Of a stretch of DNA of 64,000 nt, positions 1-11,365 are shown piece by piece. Position numbers and translations under genes: made by a program. Positions within the stretch are counted from its first letter, which is position 1. Each line of letters opens with the position of its first letter. Source of the stretch: Chamaecrista fasciculata (Eukaryota > Streptophyta > Magnoliopsida > Fabales > Fabaceae); contig QANZ01009168.1 in assembly GCA_003254925.1 (NCBI GenBank), forward strand, positions 62,001 through 126,000, in the 5' to 3' direction. The notes under the pieces were generated by a model. It did not search any database and was not told the origin of the DNA. It saw only the letters and a list, made by a program, of their open reading frames with translations.

Positions 1-290
1 TAACATGGCTGACGATATGAAACGGCTTTTGCATTTTCAGTCTTATTCATTTGACATGGAAGCTAGTATTTGAAATCTGCATGCAACTTGAAATAGGTTT
101 GTTATTGTTTTTGGCGATTAACTCATTATCAGACAATTGGCCTTTCTTTTTTGTTTTGGTTTAACTTAAGAGCGAAGCCTTGGCTTTTATTTCTATGTAG
201 TTAACTACATTTTGGAAGAGATATTTGTTTTTGAATATTGAATGGAAATGTCAACTGCTAATGTAGTTTCACAGTGATCATGTCTTGCAG

Positions 291-548
291 AAGGGATACT
301 CCTCACTCCTATCATTTACAGTTACTGACATAAACAGTACAGTGACTAAATTAATGGCATTAGGAGCTGAGCTGGATGGTCCTATAAAATATGAGATCCA
401 TGGAAAGGTAATTATTTATTTAACATATAATGCTTGATATTTTCTGGATTTGAATCTCACAAGGAGACTGATATGATTTATTTGAGATCAGGTTGCAGCT
501 ATGAGGTGTATTGATGGGCACATATTAGGCCTCTATGAACCAGCATAA
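291..548 (+). CDS. Glyoxalase/VOC-family protein, last two exons only
   Basis: Two exons are visible: 291-407 and 492-548, separated by a GT-AG intron (408-491) at phase 0. The first follows a CAG acceptor at 288-290. Exon 291-407 reads KGYSSLLSFTVTDINSTV and later GAELDGPIKYEIHGK. The last exon reads VAAMRCIDGHILGLYEPA and then TAA. The pattern of a conserved beta strand, an inter-domain helix (TDINSTVTKLMALGAEL) and a GHILGLYEP ending is typical of the vicinal-oxygen-chelate superfamily, which includes glyoxalase I-like proteins. Plant members of this small class are mostly uncharacterised, so the substrate is unknown. The 5' exons lie to the left of the window. Only one other frame was open across each exon, and both of those hit stops early. 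Family assignment is moderate; the C-terminal exons are well supported by reading frame and splice sites. Confidence 0.75.
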
Positions 549-3264
549 GATAGGACCTCTGTTAACTCTAGAACTCATAATGGTATTTATAGCAGAGTTT
601 GTTTGAGGAGAAAGTGAGAACATGCAACACATACTCCGTTCTTGTATTCCCTGCAGTTATTGATAGTGTATGTTCTTCCAGTGGTACAGAGCGTGTGAAG
701 GGATGTATCTGAGAACAGCGCAAAAAGAATAATCTAGAGAAGATTGAAATTTATCTATCATGTAGTTTGGTTATTTTCTATAGCCCATATTGCCCAATAA
801 CTGACAGGAAATACTGTTGCTATATTCCACCTGCTGATCGAGTTCTCATTTTAGTTAGACCCAACCCAAGGGTGCTAAGTTCTCTCAGATATTTGACAAA
901 TTAAAGTACAACTCTTTTGATATCTTAGGACTGTCCTTTTATCATTACATACAAAAATCCAAGGGTTCAAATTGAACCATAAATTAGTTATACTGTTTCT
1001 ATACTGTTTCAACTCTTCTGATATCTCAGGACTGATCTCCGTTTATCATTACATACAAATATCCAAGAGTTCAAATTAAACCTTAAAATCCCATCGCATT
1101 AGAATTTGTTCCAGTGTTAAAGTTGATTGATTGAAATATTTCCCATTTGTTGATACACGGTTAAATCCTATGACCACTAAGCAAACAAAGTAGCTGTCGC
1201 AATTGTCTTATGTTAGGTTTGAGTGTGAAACTAAGTTATAGTCAAGCTATGATGTTTAAGTGAGTGCATTTTAGTGGGTTAAGAATTTATAGTTACAATC
1301 CGTACTAACAGTTATAACTTTTGGATTTTTAGTTTAGTAGTAAGCCTTGGCAAAATAAACATAAATTTTTTTTAAATGACATGTGGAGATGCAGTGTTCT
1401 TAATGGAGCCTGTAGGTAGCAGCATGTTCTGCTTGGCTTTACCGATTGATATGTAGGATGGCATTTTCCCTACCTCATCTTCTGTTGTGATTTGTGAATG
1501 TCTACTTTGAGAACATTTTTGCATTTGCATATGACCTGGTGTTAGATTGAATATCAGGTGCAGAATTAGACGCCATGAGTTTTAGAAATCCTTCGTTGTC
1601 AGGATGCTTGAGAATCCATGCTTTAATTTACTACACTCGGACTGGCTCACATGGACAAGTTGGTCATAATCGTGGGTATAGATTCCTGATGTCTATTGAT
1701 CCAAACGCACAGCTTGGACTGGCTCTCCTGCATATGTGAAAGGTACGAAGAGCAGTTCGTTTGCTAAGATTCCTTTTTGATTAAATAACTGGTAATTCAG
1801 GAGGAAAATACTATTAAAGCCCACTCATTTATTGGAAATTCCTAAAACCTTTGGATTATTAAGAAACACATTTGGTATCATATTTCTTTCTCCAAAAAGG
1901 AAAGTGATATTGACAGATAAGTATTCTTTTAAGGACTATCATCAGGTGGGGTTTTTATTGTTTCAGGAGAGTGGATTCCAAGTCATTGCCACTGATTAAT
2001 AGTTTATCTTATGTATTATGTAATTTAGTTGACAGTAACTAGCTGTCTAGTTGTTGTTAAAAAAAAAAAGACTAGTTGTCTAGTTCGATGGAAGGTTATA
2101 TTGAGCCGAGCCTAAATGACAACTAATTTGAGCCAGCAAAACTTGAATTTGTTTTGTTTTTTCTTAAATAGAGCCGTAATCTCATCTATAAACCACAACA
2201 TACGAAACATTGTGTTTGAGCGAGTAACACCAGGGTAGGAAACATACCCTGATTTGTCTAAGCTGGATTTATTAGATGGGTATTTCTGAATTTAAATATC
2301 GACCAGTGCCATTAAAACGTAGATGCCAAATAAGTAGATGGTACATCTCACTTCCATCTGTTCCCCACTACCAAAGAGAAGAGATCGAGAGTGATAATTT
2401 TGATTATTGTCGCATAATCATTATCATATATCATTCAGATAAACTTCGTTCTTTGCATTACATTGGCCAAATATATATATAAATATATTATATATACATT
2501 TTGATGTGCTCCTCTTGGAGAGAAGAAAAAGCTAACAAATGGAGTGCTAATATAAAGTAGAAGAGAGTCGGAAGCTGCCCATGAAGATTTTGCTCCATGT
2601 TACTGCAAAAGTCTTTATGATACACAGTAGCTAGCATGCCAATCCACCATTCGAATTGAATTGTCAAATCTGTATCACTTCCAAATGAGTGGGAACATCA
2701 AGGCCCCAGAGAATAAAGGGAAATCAAACTTTACAAAAATTAAAGAGATTTATTCAAACTTAATCAAATCTCCACCATAGTAGTGTATTTAATCAACCAG
2801 GGGGCCACTAGGTGAGTAGCACGTGGATACTTGCGATATTTAATTTGGTTAAGTAGATTTTTCATGTGTTAAATGACTTGATGACAAATAACTTTAGCTC
2901 TAGGTGTTGGTTAAAGGTTGAGCAGTAATCAATATAATGATAGCATAAAAGATAATAGATGGTGTTAGATTCTGTCCTAAGCTAGAGTGGTGAGAAAAGA
3001 TAATATATATATATATATATATATATCCCAAATCTAGTAATTAACGGTGTTTTCTAATTTTATGAAGGTAAAAAGGGAAGATCAGACACCTCACACACCT
3101 GAAACTGTTGATAGATTTCCTCGGATTTATTTTCTTTAATTTCAAATTCAGACAACAACACAGTCCTCACTTTACTTATTTTTCGTTGGGAACGAAAGCA
3201 CGAATCTTTTATATGACAAGTAAGCTGCCATTTTCAAAGAAAATGTTTTTCTTTTTTATATGGA
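549..3264. other. 3' flank of the VOC gene and gene-free intergenic DNA
   Basis: The first few hundred bases are probably the 3' UTR of the VOC-like gene. The rest is A/T-rich with frequent stops in all frames. I see no gene, only a diverged direct repeat near 1 kb and a TA microsatellite at about 3002-3027. Confidence 0.5.
910..1085. repeat. Two diverged tandem copies of a roughly 75-bp unit
   Basis: Copy 1 (about 910-980) and copy 2 (about 1010-1085) share the order CTCTTTTGATATCT, AGGACTG, TATCATTACATACAAA, ATCCAAG and GTTCAAATT with scattered substitutions. The GTTCAAATT piece resembles a pol III B box, but there is no matching A box, so I do not call a tRNA or SINE. Confidence 0.5.
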
Positions 3265-3560
3265 TATCATATATCTCCCCGGCCAGCTCCATGTCCCGGT
3301 ACCTGCAAGGGTCAGTCTAGTCGTGGGGGAGGCCCCCCATGGTGACACTCTGATACCCAAGTCAGTATGGTATAGGAGAGGATAAAAGGAGAGAATGAGA
3401 ATGAGGCATACCTGGCTTGGGTTTATATAGAGCACTGAGGGACATTTGGGTAATCTCACTTGGGGGCTATTCCTTGAGAGGTCTTCCTTTGAGGGGGTCT
3501 TCCTTGGAGGAGTCCAGCTATTCCGCTATTTCGTATCACTTTTTGTCTTGTTCCTCAAAG
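3265..3560 (-). mobile_element. Ty3/gypsy Tat-type LTR fragment
   Basis: Read on the minus strand this stretch has the layout of a Tat/Ogre-lineage LTR: a TATA box (TATATAAAC, plus-strand 3421-3429), a pyrimidine-rich ATTCTCATTCTCTCC leader, then ACTTGGGTATCAGAGTGTC and TTGCAGGTACC. I see no coding region of the same element beside it, so it is a solo LTR or a fragment. The element class comes from motif memory, not alignment; the edges are approximate. Confidence 0.45.
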
Positions 3561-4394
3561 GGTGTTGTTCTCACGATCTCAAGCTAAACTAGCTAGCTAA
3601 GTATCTATGTATTTAATTATCTAATCACAACACAAAGCATTTTAATTATAGCATCCACCTCTTTCACCATCAAATTAAATTTGTTGGGCTCATGGGTGAT
3701 GCTTAATTAATAAAATCCTTTTATATAATTACAGAGAACATCGAAAGTTGAAGTGAAAGAATAAATGATGTAGTCCTGCATCAATAATTCAATATAGATA
3801 TCGTCTAAAAGTAAACTAACGAGTAAGTATGAAAAGTAATAAAAGCTATAGGACTAATGTATGTATATGTTACTGTAGAAACTAAAAAGAATATGAGAAA
3901 AGCTTTGATGAGGGAGAGCACAAGAGGGAGAGACATGCATGAAACATGAATGAAGCATGAAGTGTATGCAGCATGATGATCCATAATGTGTTTTGTGTAG
4001 CTAAGAAGAAGTTGGGTGTGAAAAGATTAGAGAGTAAGGTAGGTCACATGTCGTCTTGTGTGTATATATAAATATACACACATCTGTAACGAGTTTTATA
4101 TCGAAGAAATTACCGAGCATAAAGCATCTTATAAATATTGAGTTCCTCAACCTCAACAACTAACTTTTGGAGTGTGGTTCTTCTAAGAGTTTATACTTGT
4201 TACAACAGTGCTTTCATTGAGTGGTTGACCGAATCAAAGATGACAACTTGTGGAGGAGCTGATCAACGTTTCAGCACTCGAGTGAAGCGTTACAAAGTGG
4301 AGCTGCCAGAGATGTCGTCTTGCAGGGATGCAATGTAACGAGTCTCACATTGAGAAGATTGCTGAGTGTAAAGAACCTTATAAGATCTTAGGCT

Positions 4395-4880
4395 CACTAC
4401 AAAAAAACTGCCTTTTTGTGGCGCCTAAAATGATGTTTTAGTGGCGCTTTAAGTGCCACAAAATTGGTTTAGTGGCGCCTGGCAAAGCATCACAGAACGA
4501 GGCGTCGAGACGAACTTTTGTGACACATTCAGGTAAGCGCCACGTGAGCGCCACTAATGCTTATTTTGTGGCGGCTTTAAGGTGCCACTAAGTATGATCG
4601 AATTCCAAGTTTTAAACATGCTTTGTGGCGGCTTGCAAGTGCCACAATTTACTGGCACTCTTGAAGAGGCGCCACTAAAGCTTATTTTGTGGCGGCTTGC
4701 AAGTGCCACAATTTACTGGCGCCTGCAAAAGCGCCACTAATGCAACATTTTCTGACGCTTTATAGGTGCCACAAAGTGTAACTAAAGTTCACCCAGTTAT
4801 ATTTGGTGGCAGTCATCAAAGCGCCACTAATTGTGAAACTTTAATTTGTGACACTTTTTAAGCGCCAGTAAATGTTACCT
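4395..4880 (+). mobile_element. CACTA-type transposon terminus (GGCGCCAC subterminal repeats)
   Basis: Starts with CACTACAAAAAAACTG, the CACTA-family terminal motif, followed by at least ten subterminal repeats built on GTGGCG and its complement CGCCAC in both orientations (GTGGCGCC, AGTGGCGCTTTAAGTG, GCGCCACTAA). Such arrays are transposase binding sites in En/Spm elements. No matching right end with the same repeat was found in the window. The 3 bp before the terminus are GCT. Confidence 0.65.
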
Positions 4881-7800
4881 AAGCTTTTTTTTAAAATATA
4901 TATTATAGGTCATTTTTTTCTATTTTCTTTTTCTGCTAATTACACCAAAATAGTCACAATTACATCAAAATAGTCACATTTCCATTAAAATAGTCATGAT
5001 CACACCAAAATAGACACATCAATATTGTTGGTGTCATAGTTGAAGCATCTTTACATATCAACTAACAGTCCAAAATATAATCAAATAGGAGTATTCAATT
5101 TCAACTAAAGCCATCAAAAGTATGTCTTCCTCCTGCTTCATGCTTTTTGTTACCCTACAACATGAAAGAAATAAAATATAGTCATTGTTTCTTTCTAAAT
5201 TTGCAAAATGCCATCAATAAATGAAAGACTTGAACAAACTTATAAGTAAAAAAAAGATCATATTGCAAGTTAAACAGTTATTGATGAACTTAAATTCTTC
5301 CCCACATAATGTTCTAATCTCATCATTTTCAAGTAGTACTGGCAATATCAGATACAAATTAGAGAAAGAGATGGGGAATTTAGCTGGGTAGAGAGGTTGA
5401 GGTTGAGAGATTATTTGTGGTTATTTTGGGGTTTGTGATGAGAGGGAAGTGAAGAGGATGGAGGATGCATAGTAAGAAGAGTTTCAAATTGCTTGTTTGT
5501 CTTAATATATACTACCGCTATAAGAATAAAACTCCCAGCCCAAAATGACAATGTAGTGTTTGTGAAACATAGTGTGCGAAAGAGAACAATTAAAAATTGA
5601 ACTATATGGAATTGAATGGGGCCCCTATAAATCTAGAGCAATATCCTTGCAAAGGCCATTCTACAACCCTAGCCACGCTCTTTCCTTGAACTGCCATGCC
5701 CATCATGTCCATCCATGATTAACTTATTAACTCCTTAAATGNGAGCTAATTCGTTACTTAAAGGCAGTGCAAATATATCCTAAGCTGGCAGTTTAACAAT
5801 TTTTTTCTCTTATATGCTTTTTTAATATTATGTGAAACATTTAATCCTTAACATAGAGAAAAAATCTAAAACTATATTAAGAATCAACCTAAATGGCAAA
5901 TAGTTGTCTAAGTAGGATTTGGCAAAAACCCAAATTAAGGTGTGCCCTAGATTCTCAATCGGGTCTCAAAATTGAAGGGCCCTAAAATGGCCCTAAAATG
6001 TAGGTCCCAAAAAAATAAATTAAGCAAAAATCAGATAATAAACCATAATAAAGCCAATGTTACTTAGAAATTTGGATACTCACCTAGGAAGCTTGAATTT
6101 CTCTTTATCTGATCTTCTTCTTTCACTTCCCAGTTGTCTCTCTAAACCAGAATGTTTCACCAAGAATCTCTCTTCACTTGTGGGTTTCTCTCTATCTTCT
6201 ACCTTCTATGTTTGGTGTGTGCTAATGAGTAATGAGTGATGATAAAAAATAATTGAATAAGGTGATTGAGAATTTGTGAAGATGAAAATGCTAAAAAGAA
6301 TGAACAATGTAAAACAAGGAATAAATTGAAGCACATGTAAGAGTCCTGCCAATTGCTAATTAATTCAAAAGGTCAATTTTAAATAATGAACAATTGAACA
6401 CTTACTTATGGGTCCTAGAGTAAAAATAAAGGCCTTTCACTAGCCTGTGCTTTCATAGCTGCATTATAAGAATAGATACAATATCCTGCAAAGAAGACAG
6501 AGATATCAAAAAGCATTGTTTATAGAGAAAAAGAGTTTGGCTGAGAGTTATAACAAGAGACAAGTTCCAAGTCCTTACAATTAAATCATCACAGAGGTCA
6601 ATTGCTAGGGGTAGAAGATTGTAAAGTGTATTAGTATTAAAATTAGTGTAAATACCATATTAGACTAGAGTAAGTTGTTGTAAATATTTCTTTTTTATAT
6701 TTCTTATTCTTTTTCTTTGCGTACAGGTGTAAATATAACTTTTTTTAACAATAGGTGTAAATGTAACTTGCTTGAACAACAAAACCCAGGAAGTTTTAGT
6801 ACTGTTAAACTTCAGTCCCATTTGACCAACAAAATTTTGCCTTTTCATTGTAAGCATATAGAAAGAGTGTGATATGAACTAGTACCTAGGCACAATCTAG
6901 CACGCTATTTGTTCAATGTGATTCTGCTGAATGGACCACAACAAAATTGTGATGTCCATGACTCCAAAGACGTCTATTCCAATAACAGGTTCATCACTCA
7001 AGTATATGCCTGAAATTGACAGCCCAAATAGAAACCCTCAAATCTTTATGAGTACATATATAAATCTTTATAAAATATTATCTATGTATGTATACATACC
7101 ATGATAGCACCTAAAAACTTGAGAAATGATAACTCTAGTCTTTAATTTAACATTTAAGAAGAAAATTAAGAGTCCAATCTAACTATTCCTCCTCTCCCAC
7201 CTACACATAATAGCCCCCAAAACAGAATAGTATTCTGAAACTAAGGAAACAAACAAGCATTAATTAAACTACATCATGCATGAATTTGGCTATACAAAAA
7301 CAAACAATATCATTTTACACAGCAACCAAATTTAAAGAACACCTTCCACGACTCCCACTTAATTTTAAGTTTTCAATTATTGAGGGAATCACATTGCCAT
7401 TGGGGTTGAATTCACAATTCAATGTGATAATGAGTGAGTTCGCACTTACATATAAAAAGGCAAACTCCTCCATTTCATTTGTATCAAAACTCCTTCACCT
7501 TCTACCTTGCCTAGCGATGGCATATACATATACTACAAGTATGGCCTTCCCTTGACTCCAACATTCAATCAAATCCTCTGTGTCTGAGAGACTAACTCTA
7601 CAAGTATGGCCGCTCTATCTTCCTAATTAATTAAAATTAGTGTTTCCCATTCACACATGGCTCACCGCTCCAGACCCAAACCGACCCACCTTACCGCAAT
7701 CAACGCCTCTATTTCGCCACCCCCTTCATATAACCTTTTCCCATCTATTTAGTATTCCATTCATTCACCGTTTGTTATTTCTTTTTTCTTTTAATAATTA

Positions 7801-8279
7801 GTAGTTAAATATATTAAATAATCACCAATTCGAAACACACCGAAAATACCACTAACTCTAATGCTTCTTTCTTCCGTAGATAAACAAACAATGAAACAGG
7901 ATACAATGTGAAATTGAAAGTGGAATAGAGACGCTGAAATAGAGAGAATGGAAGAAAATGGAGGGAATAGAGACACTCACCGAAAGAGGAAGCTCGCGTA
8001 GACCTTGTCGAAGCGCTGTCAAAGCCCCTTCCCGACGACCGACGTTGTCGCCAAACAAAAATCGAAACAGTCACCAGAGAAAGAAATTAAAAGTGGAATA
8101 GAGATGCTGAAAGAGGGAGAGCGGGAATGGAGGAAGGAGGGGAACTTGAAGGAAGAAAAATGAAAACCCTAAGGAGAAATAAAGGACGAAATTGGCAAAG
8201 GAGGGAAAAAAATGAAAACTAAAGTGGGAGAGTGGGAATAAGTAAAAAACTAGCGCCTCTTTTTCATTTTTGGGACGGG
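4881..8279. other. Non-coding DNA between two CACTA-like termini
   Basis: No transposase-like frame is present. The longest open frames are under 100 codons and look random. One N at 5742 marks a probable gap. The stretch near 5920-5985 carries a GATTTGGCAAAAACCC and ATCGGGTCTCAAAATTG motif pair that recurs near 10003 and 10150, so part of this is old retrotransposon sequence. Confidence 0.4.
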
Positions 8280-8439
8280 ATTACTTTGTGACGGACAAAG
8301 TCCGTCTCAAAAATCCGTCACAAATAGAGTGGAAAATCTGGAAATTGAAAAACAACTTTTGTGTCGGATTTTGTAACGGATTTGGGATGGATTTGTGACG
8401 GAACATAGTCCGTCACAAATTGCCTATTTTCTTGTAGTG
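8262..8439 (-). mobile_element. CACTA-type transposon terminus (GTGACGGA subterminal repeats)
   Basis: The plus strand ends in TTTTCTTGTAGTG at 8439, the reverse complement of CACTACAAGAAAA, a classic CACTA terminal inverted repeat. Inside it are repeats of TTTGTGACGGA and its complement TCCGTCACAAA. These subterminal repeats differ completely from those at 4395-4880, so this is probably the end of another element family. The 3 bp after it are ACT, which does not match the GCT flank of the left terminus. Confidence 0.65.
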
Positions 8440-10620
8440 ACTTTTCGTAAAATAAGCTTAACATTTCCCTGTCTGTAATTCTAACGGAGCAACACTAGAA
8501 GGAAATACATAAAACGATATATCAGAGTCAAGACATCCACACGAACAAGTGTGTGGAACTTCAGAAGGTCTAGACAGCTCTAGGAGATCGTTCTTGCAAC
8601 CTGAAACTGAAAATGGTAAATAACAACGGGGTGAGTCAAGAGACTCAGTGAGTAATCCAATCTATTCTAGTCGTGGAGGGCAAGGTATCTCCACCAGTTT
8701 CAAAATAATAATGCATGCACATAGTACGATCATATTTCAAAACACATAAACAAGTCAAGCATCTTTATCATCACCTTTCATAACCGAAGTCATCGTATAG
8801 TCACATATAAAAATACAGATCGTAATTCGAATGATCATATAGGTCACACACTTGAACATCCAATAAAAATTCCATAAATTCCAAATCTGTAATCTTTCAA
8901 AGTCATTTCGCAAATCTGAAATACATTTTTATCATAAAACCCATGGGTGGCGCCCCCATTACTGGTGAGTGAAATCGAAGGTCCTGCAAATGGCCTATCC
9001 CGCGAGAACGAATAGACTCCCCACCTCAAGGGTTGGAGACGGTCTACCGTGGCACGACCCCGAAAGCCTAGAACCATGCCACTCCGGCACGTCCCCGAAA
9101 GCCTAGATCCATGCCCACATCACATCCTGGCCAACGGATGGTGTGACTCCGGGACCGAAAGCCCAATTGGTACCCATAACGAAAGAACCAACGATTCACC
9201 CAACCAGCCCAAAAACATTTTTCAAACAAAAACAAATCTCATTTTCATCATAATACTTATCAAAATATTATAACAAACACATAAGTCTCAAATCAGCTTT
9301 TCAAACATATTTTCATAAAAACTTTAACCTTGCCAAAAACAATATGCAGCAAATATTTCACATAGGCATGATAAAACAAGTTCTAGAATAGAGAGGATAC
9401 TCACCTGAAGGTCATGTACAATGACCTAAAATCCACTATTTAAATACTACCTTCAAACTTGGGTTAAATGCATAGCACCTAAGTTAGATAACAAAGTACA
9501 TACACTATTTTAGAATGCTTCTAACATATGGACTCACCCAAAGACATCTTTCACGTAACTACTTTATATTATGAATCATTCTCAAGTTCCCACTTATTCT
9601 CCATATTAACAACTTTGACACTACACCAAATATAAGACACTAACCTAACTTTATGAGAACTTGGGTTAATATTTGGGAGCTTTAACAAATCCTTTTATCA
9701 ATTACCAAGTTTTTCAAAAGGTTCATTGCTAAGATATCAACTATCAAGAATGAAAATCCATACTTTACATTTTAAATATAAGATTATAGTTCCAAGATTC
9801 TCCGTAATTCCATAGAAAGCCATTTAGCTCGAGAAAACCATCAAAATCACTCTTAGGGACCAAATCGCAGCTTTAAAGTTTATATACGATAACCAAATTC
9901 CAAAACACTCATTCTAAATTCAAATTGATGACATAGAAATCATTACTATCATCAAATCAACTCATCTAAACCATTAGTTTTAAAAAAACAAATAGATATA
10001 GTTAAAAACCCCAATTAAAGTTTTACCAAAAATCTCTATCGGGTCCCAAAATTGGTGAAGACAAAATCAAGCTTCAATCTAATGATAAATTCTCAATAAT
10101 ACCATCATTTAGTCTCATTCAAACAATTAAATATCAGAAATATAAAAGATTTGGCAAAACCCCACTTTCAAGTGAACCCTAATTTCTTATCGGGTCTAAA
10201 AATGATGGGAGTGACATCAATCTTCGAATCATTATTAGTTTAGGGTGATTTAAACATATAAAACGAGCAACCAATGGCAAAAATTCGAAAGTTATATCAG
10301 CAAAAATGAAATGTGGTGNAAAATTTAAAATATTGTGTATTTTTAAAAAAATTCTTAGTATCTATTAATATATTGAATAGATTTTTTAAATGAATTTCTC
10401 AAAACAGGGTTTTAGACAAATTTTATTTTCTAAATTAGGTCAACTCAAGTAAAACGAGGATCAATTCGAATCAATTACTGAGTAAAAAAATAAATTAATT
10501 AAGTCAATAGCAAATCTATTATCATTCGAGTTTTTAGCTTAACGTAACTAAAACGACTCACACTCCAAGTTAGCAAATTCTAAGTCGATCGATTGGGTGA
10601 GTCTGAATTTTCAAACACTA
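8440..10620. repeat. Degenerate retrotransposon-like intergenic DNA
   Basis: No gene is visible. A GC-richer patch at about 8940-9180 holds a direct repeat in which CCCCGAAAGCCTAGA recurs (9058 and 9092). At 10003-10050 and 10150-10210 there are diverged copies of a GGCAAAACCCC plus TATCGGGTC motif also seen near 5920. This is the texture of decayed LTR-retrotransposon sequence, but I cannot assign a lineage. An N sits at 10319. Confidence 0.35.
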
Positions 10621-11191
10621 AATAGATACTTAACGATAAACCCTAGCAGTCGCGCATAAGCTCCTCTGAACGTAGCGATGGTAGCCCTCATTTCTCTATT
10701 TTAAGTATTTTGTTTTTGTTTATTCCTTTATTAGGGAGGTCTCTTCTTTCATTATGTAAGTTTTCTTCTCTCATCAGGGGGAGTGTTTTTTCCCTTTCAT
10801 TAGGGAAGGGGTTTTCTTTTGTTAATATACATATCATATCTGTATCTAGCTAGAGCTCCATATTGAAGAAGAGAACGAATTAAAAAGATGGATATCTCAG
10901 AGAGTATGGAGGATGTGTTGTCTCTCTTTTAAATCTTCCCAGTTTTATGTATGTTTTAGAGATTTGTGAATCTATCTTTGATGTATATTTTAGTATGGGA
11001 GATCTATATCTCATTTTTTTTCTTAAGTGTATTATTTAGAATTTTCTTTTCATCTCTTATATTTTTGTAATTTATTTTGTGGAGCGTAAGACTAAATTTT
11101 CAATGTTAGATTTTTACCTTACTTATTTTTGCCTTTCTTCATCAATAAAATTTGTAATCTCTGACAAAAAAAAAAAGGAATAGATACTTAA
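10621..11191 (+). mobile_element. Retroposed insertion with poly(A) tail and 13-bp target duplication
   Basis: The 13-mer AATAGATACTTAA occurs at 10621-10633 and again at 11179-11191. Between them is a 545-bp insert that ends with an AATAAA signal (about 11143), a short CTCTGAC stretch and 11 A residues (11166-11176). A-tail plus a target-site duplication of this length is the hallmark of L1-type target-primed reverse transcription. The insert may be a 5'-truncated LINE or a retrocopy of a host transcript; it starts CGATAAACCCTAGC, a plant-leader-like string. It has no long open frame. Confidence 0.75.
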
Positions 11192-11365
11192 GACTTTAAG
11201 TAATATTCCTACTAATTTTCAATTAATAATAATATTATTTATATTCAATAAATAAACTCTTTTCATCTAAAACTTATGATCCAATTTAATTCACTATTTA
11301 ATTAAACTTAAATTATATTATGTATTAAAATATTATTAAATACTCAATGCCATATGATTTTTTTA
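11192..11365. other. A/T-rich spacer, nothing recognised
   Basis: Short stretch of very A/T-rich DNA between the retroposon and the Tat-element remnant. Confidence 0.4.

Noticed and set aside
4395..8439. One complete CACTA element
   Set aside because: Subterminal repeats and 3-bp flanks of the two ends do not match, and there is no transposase.
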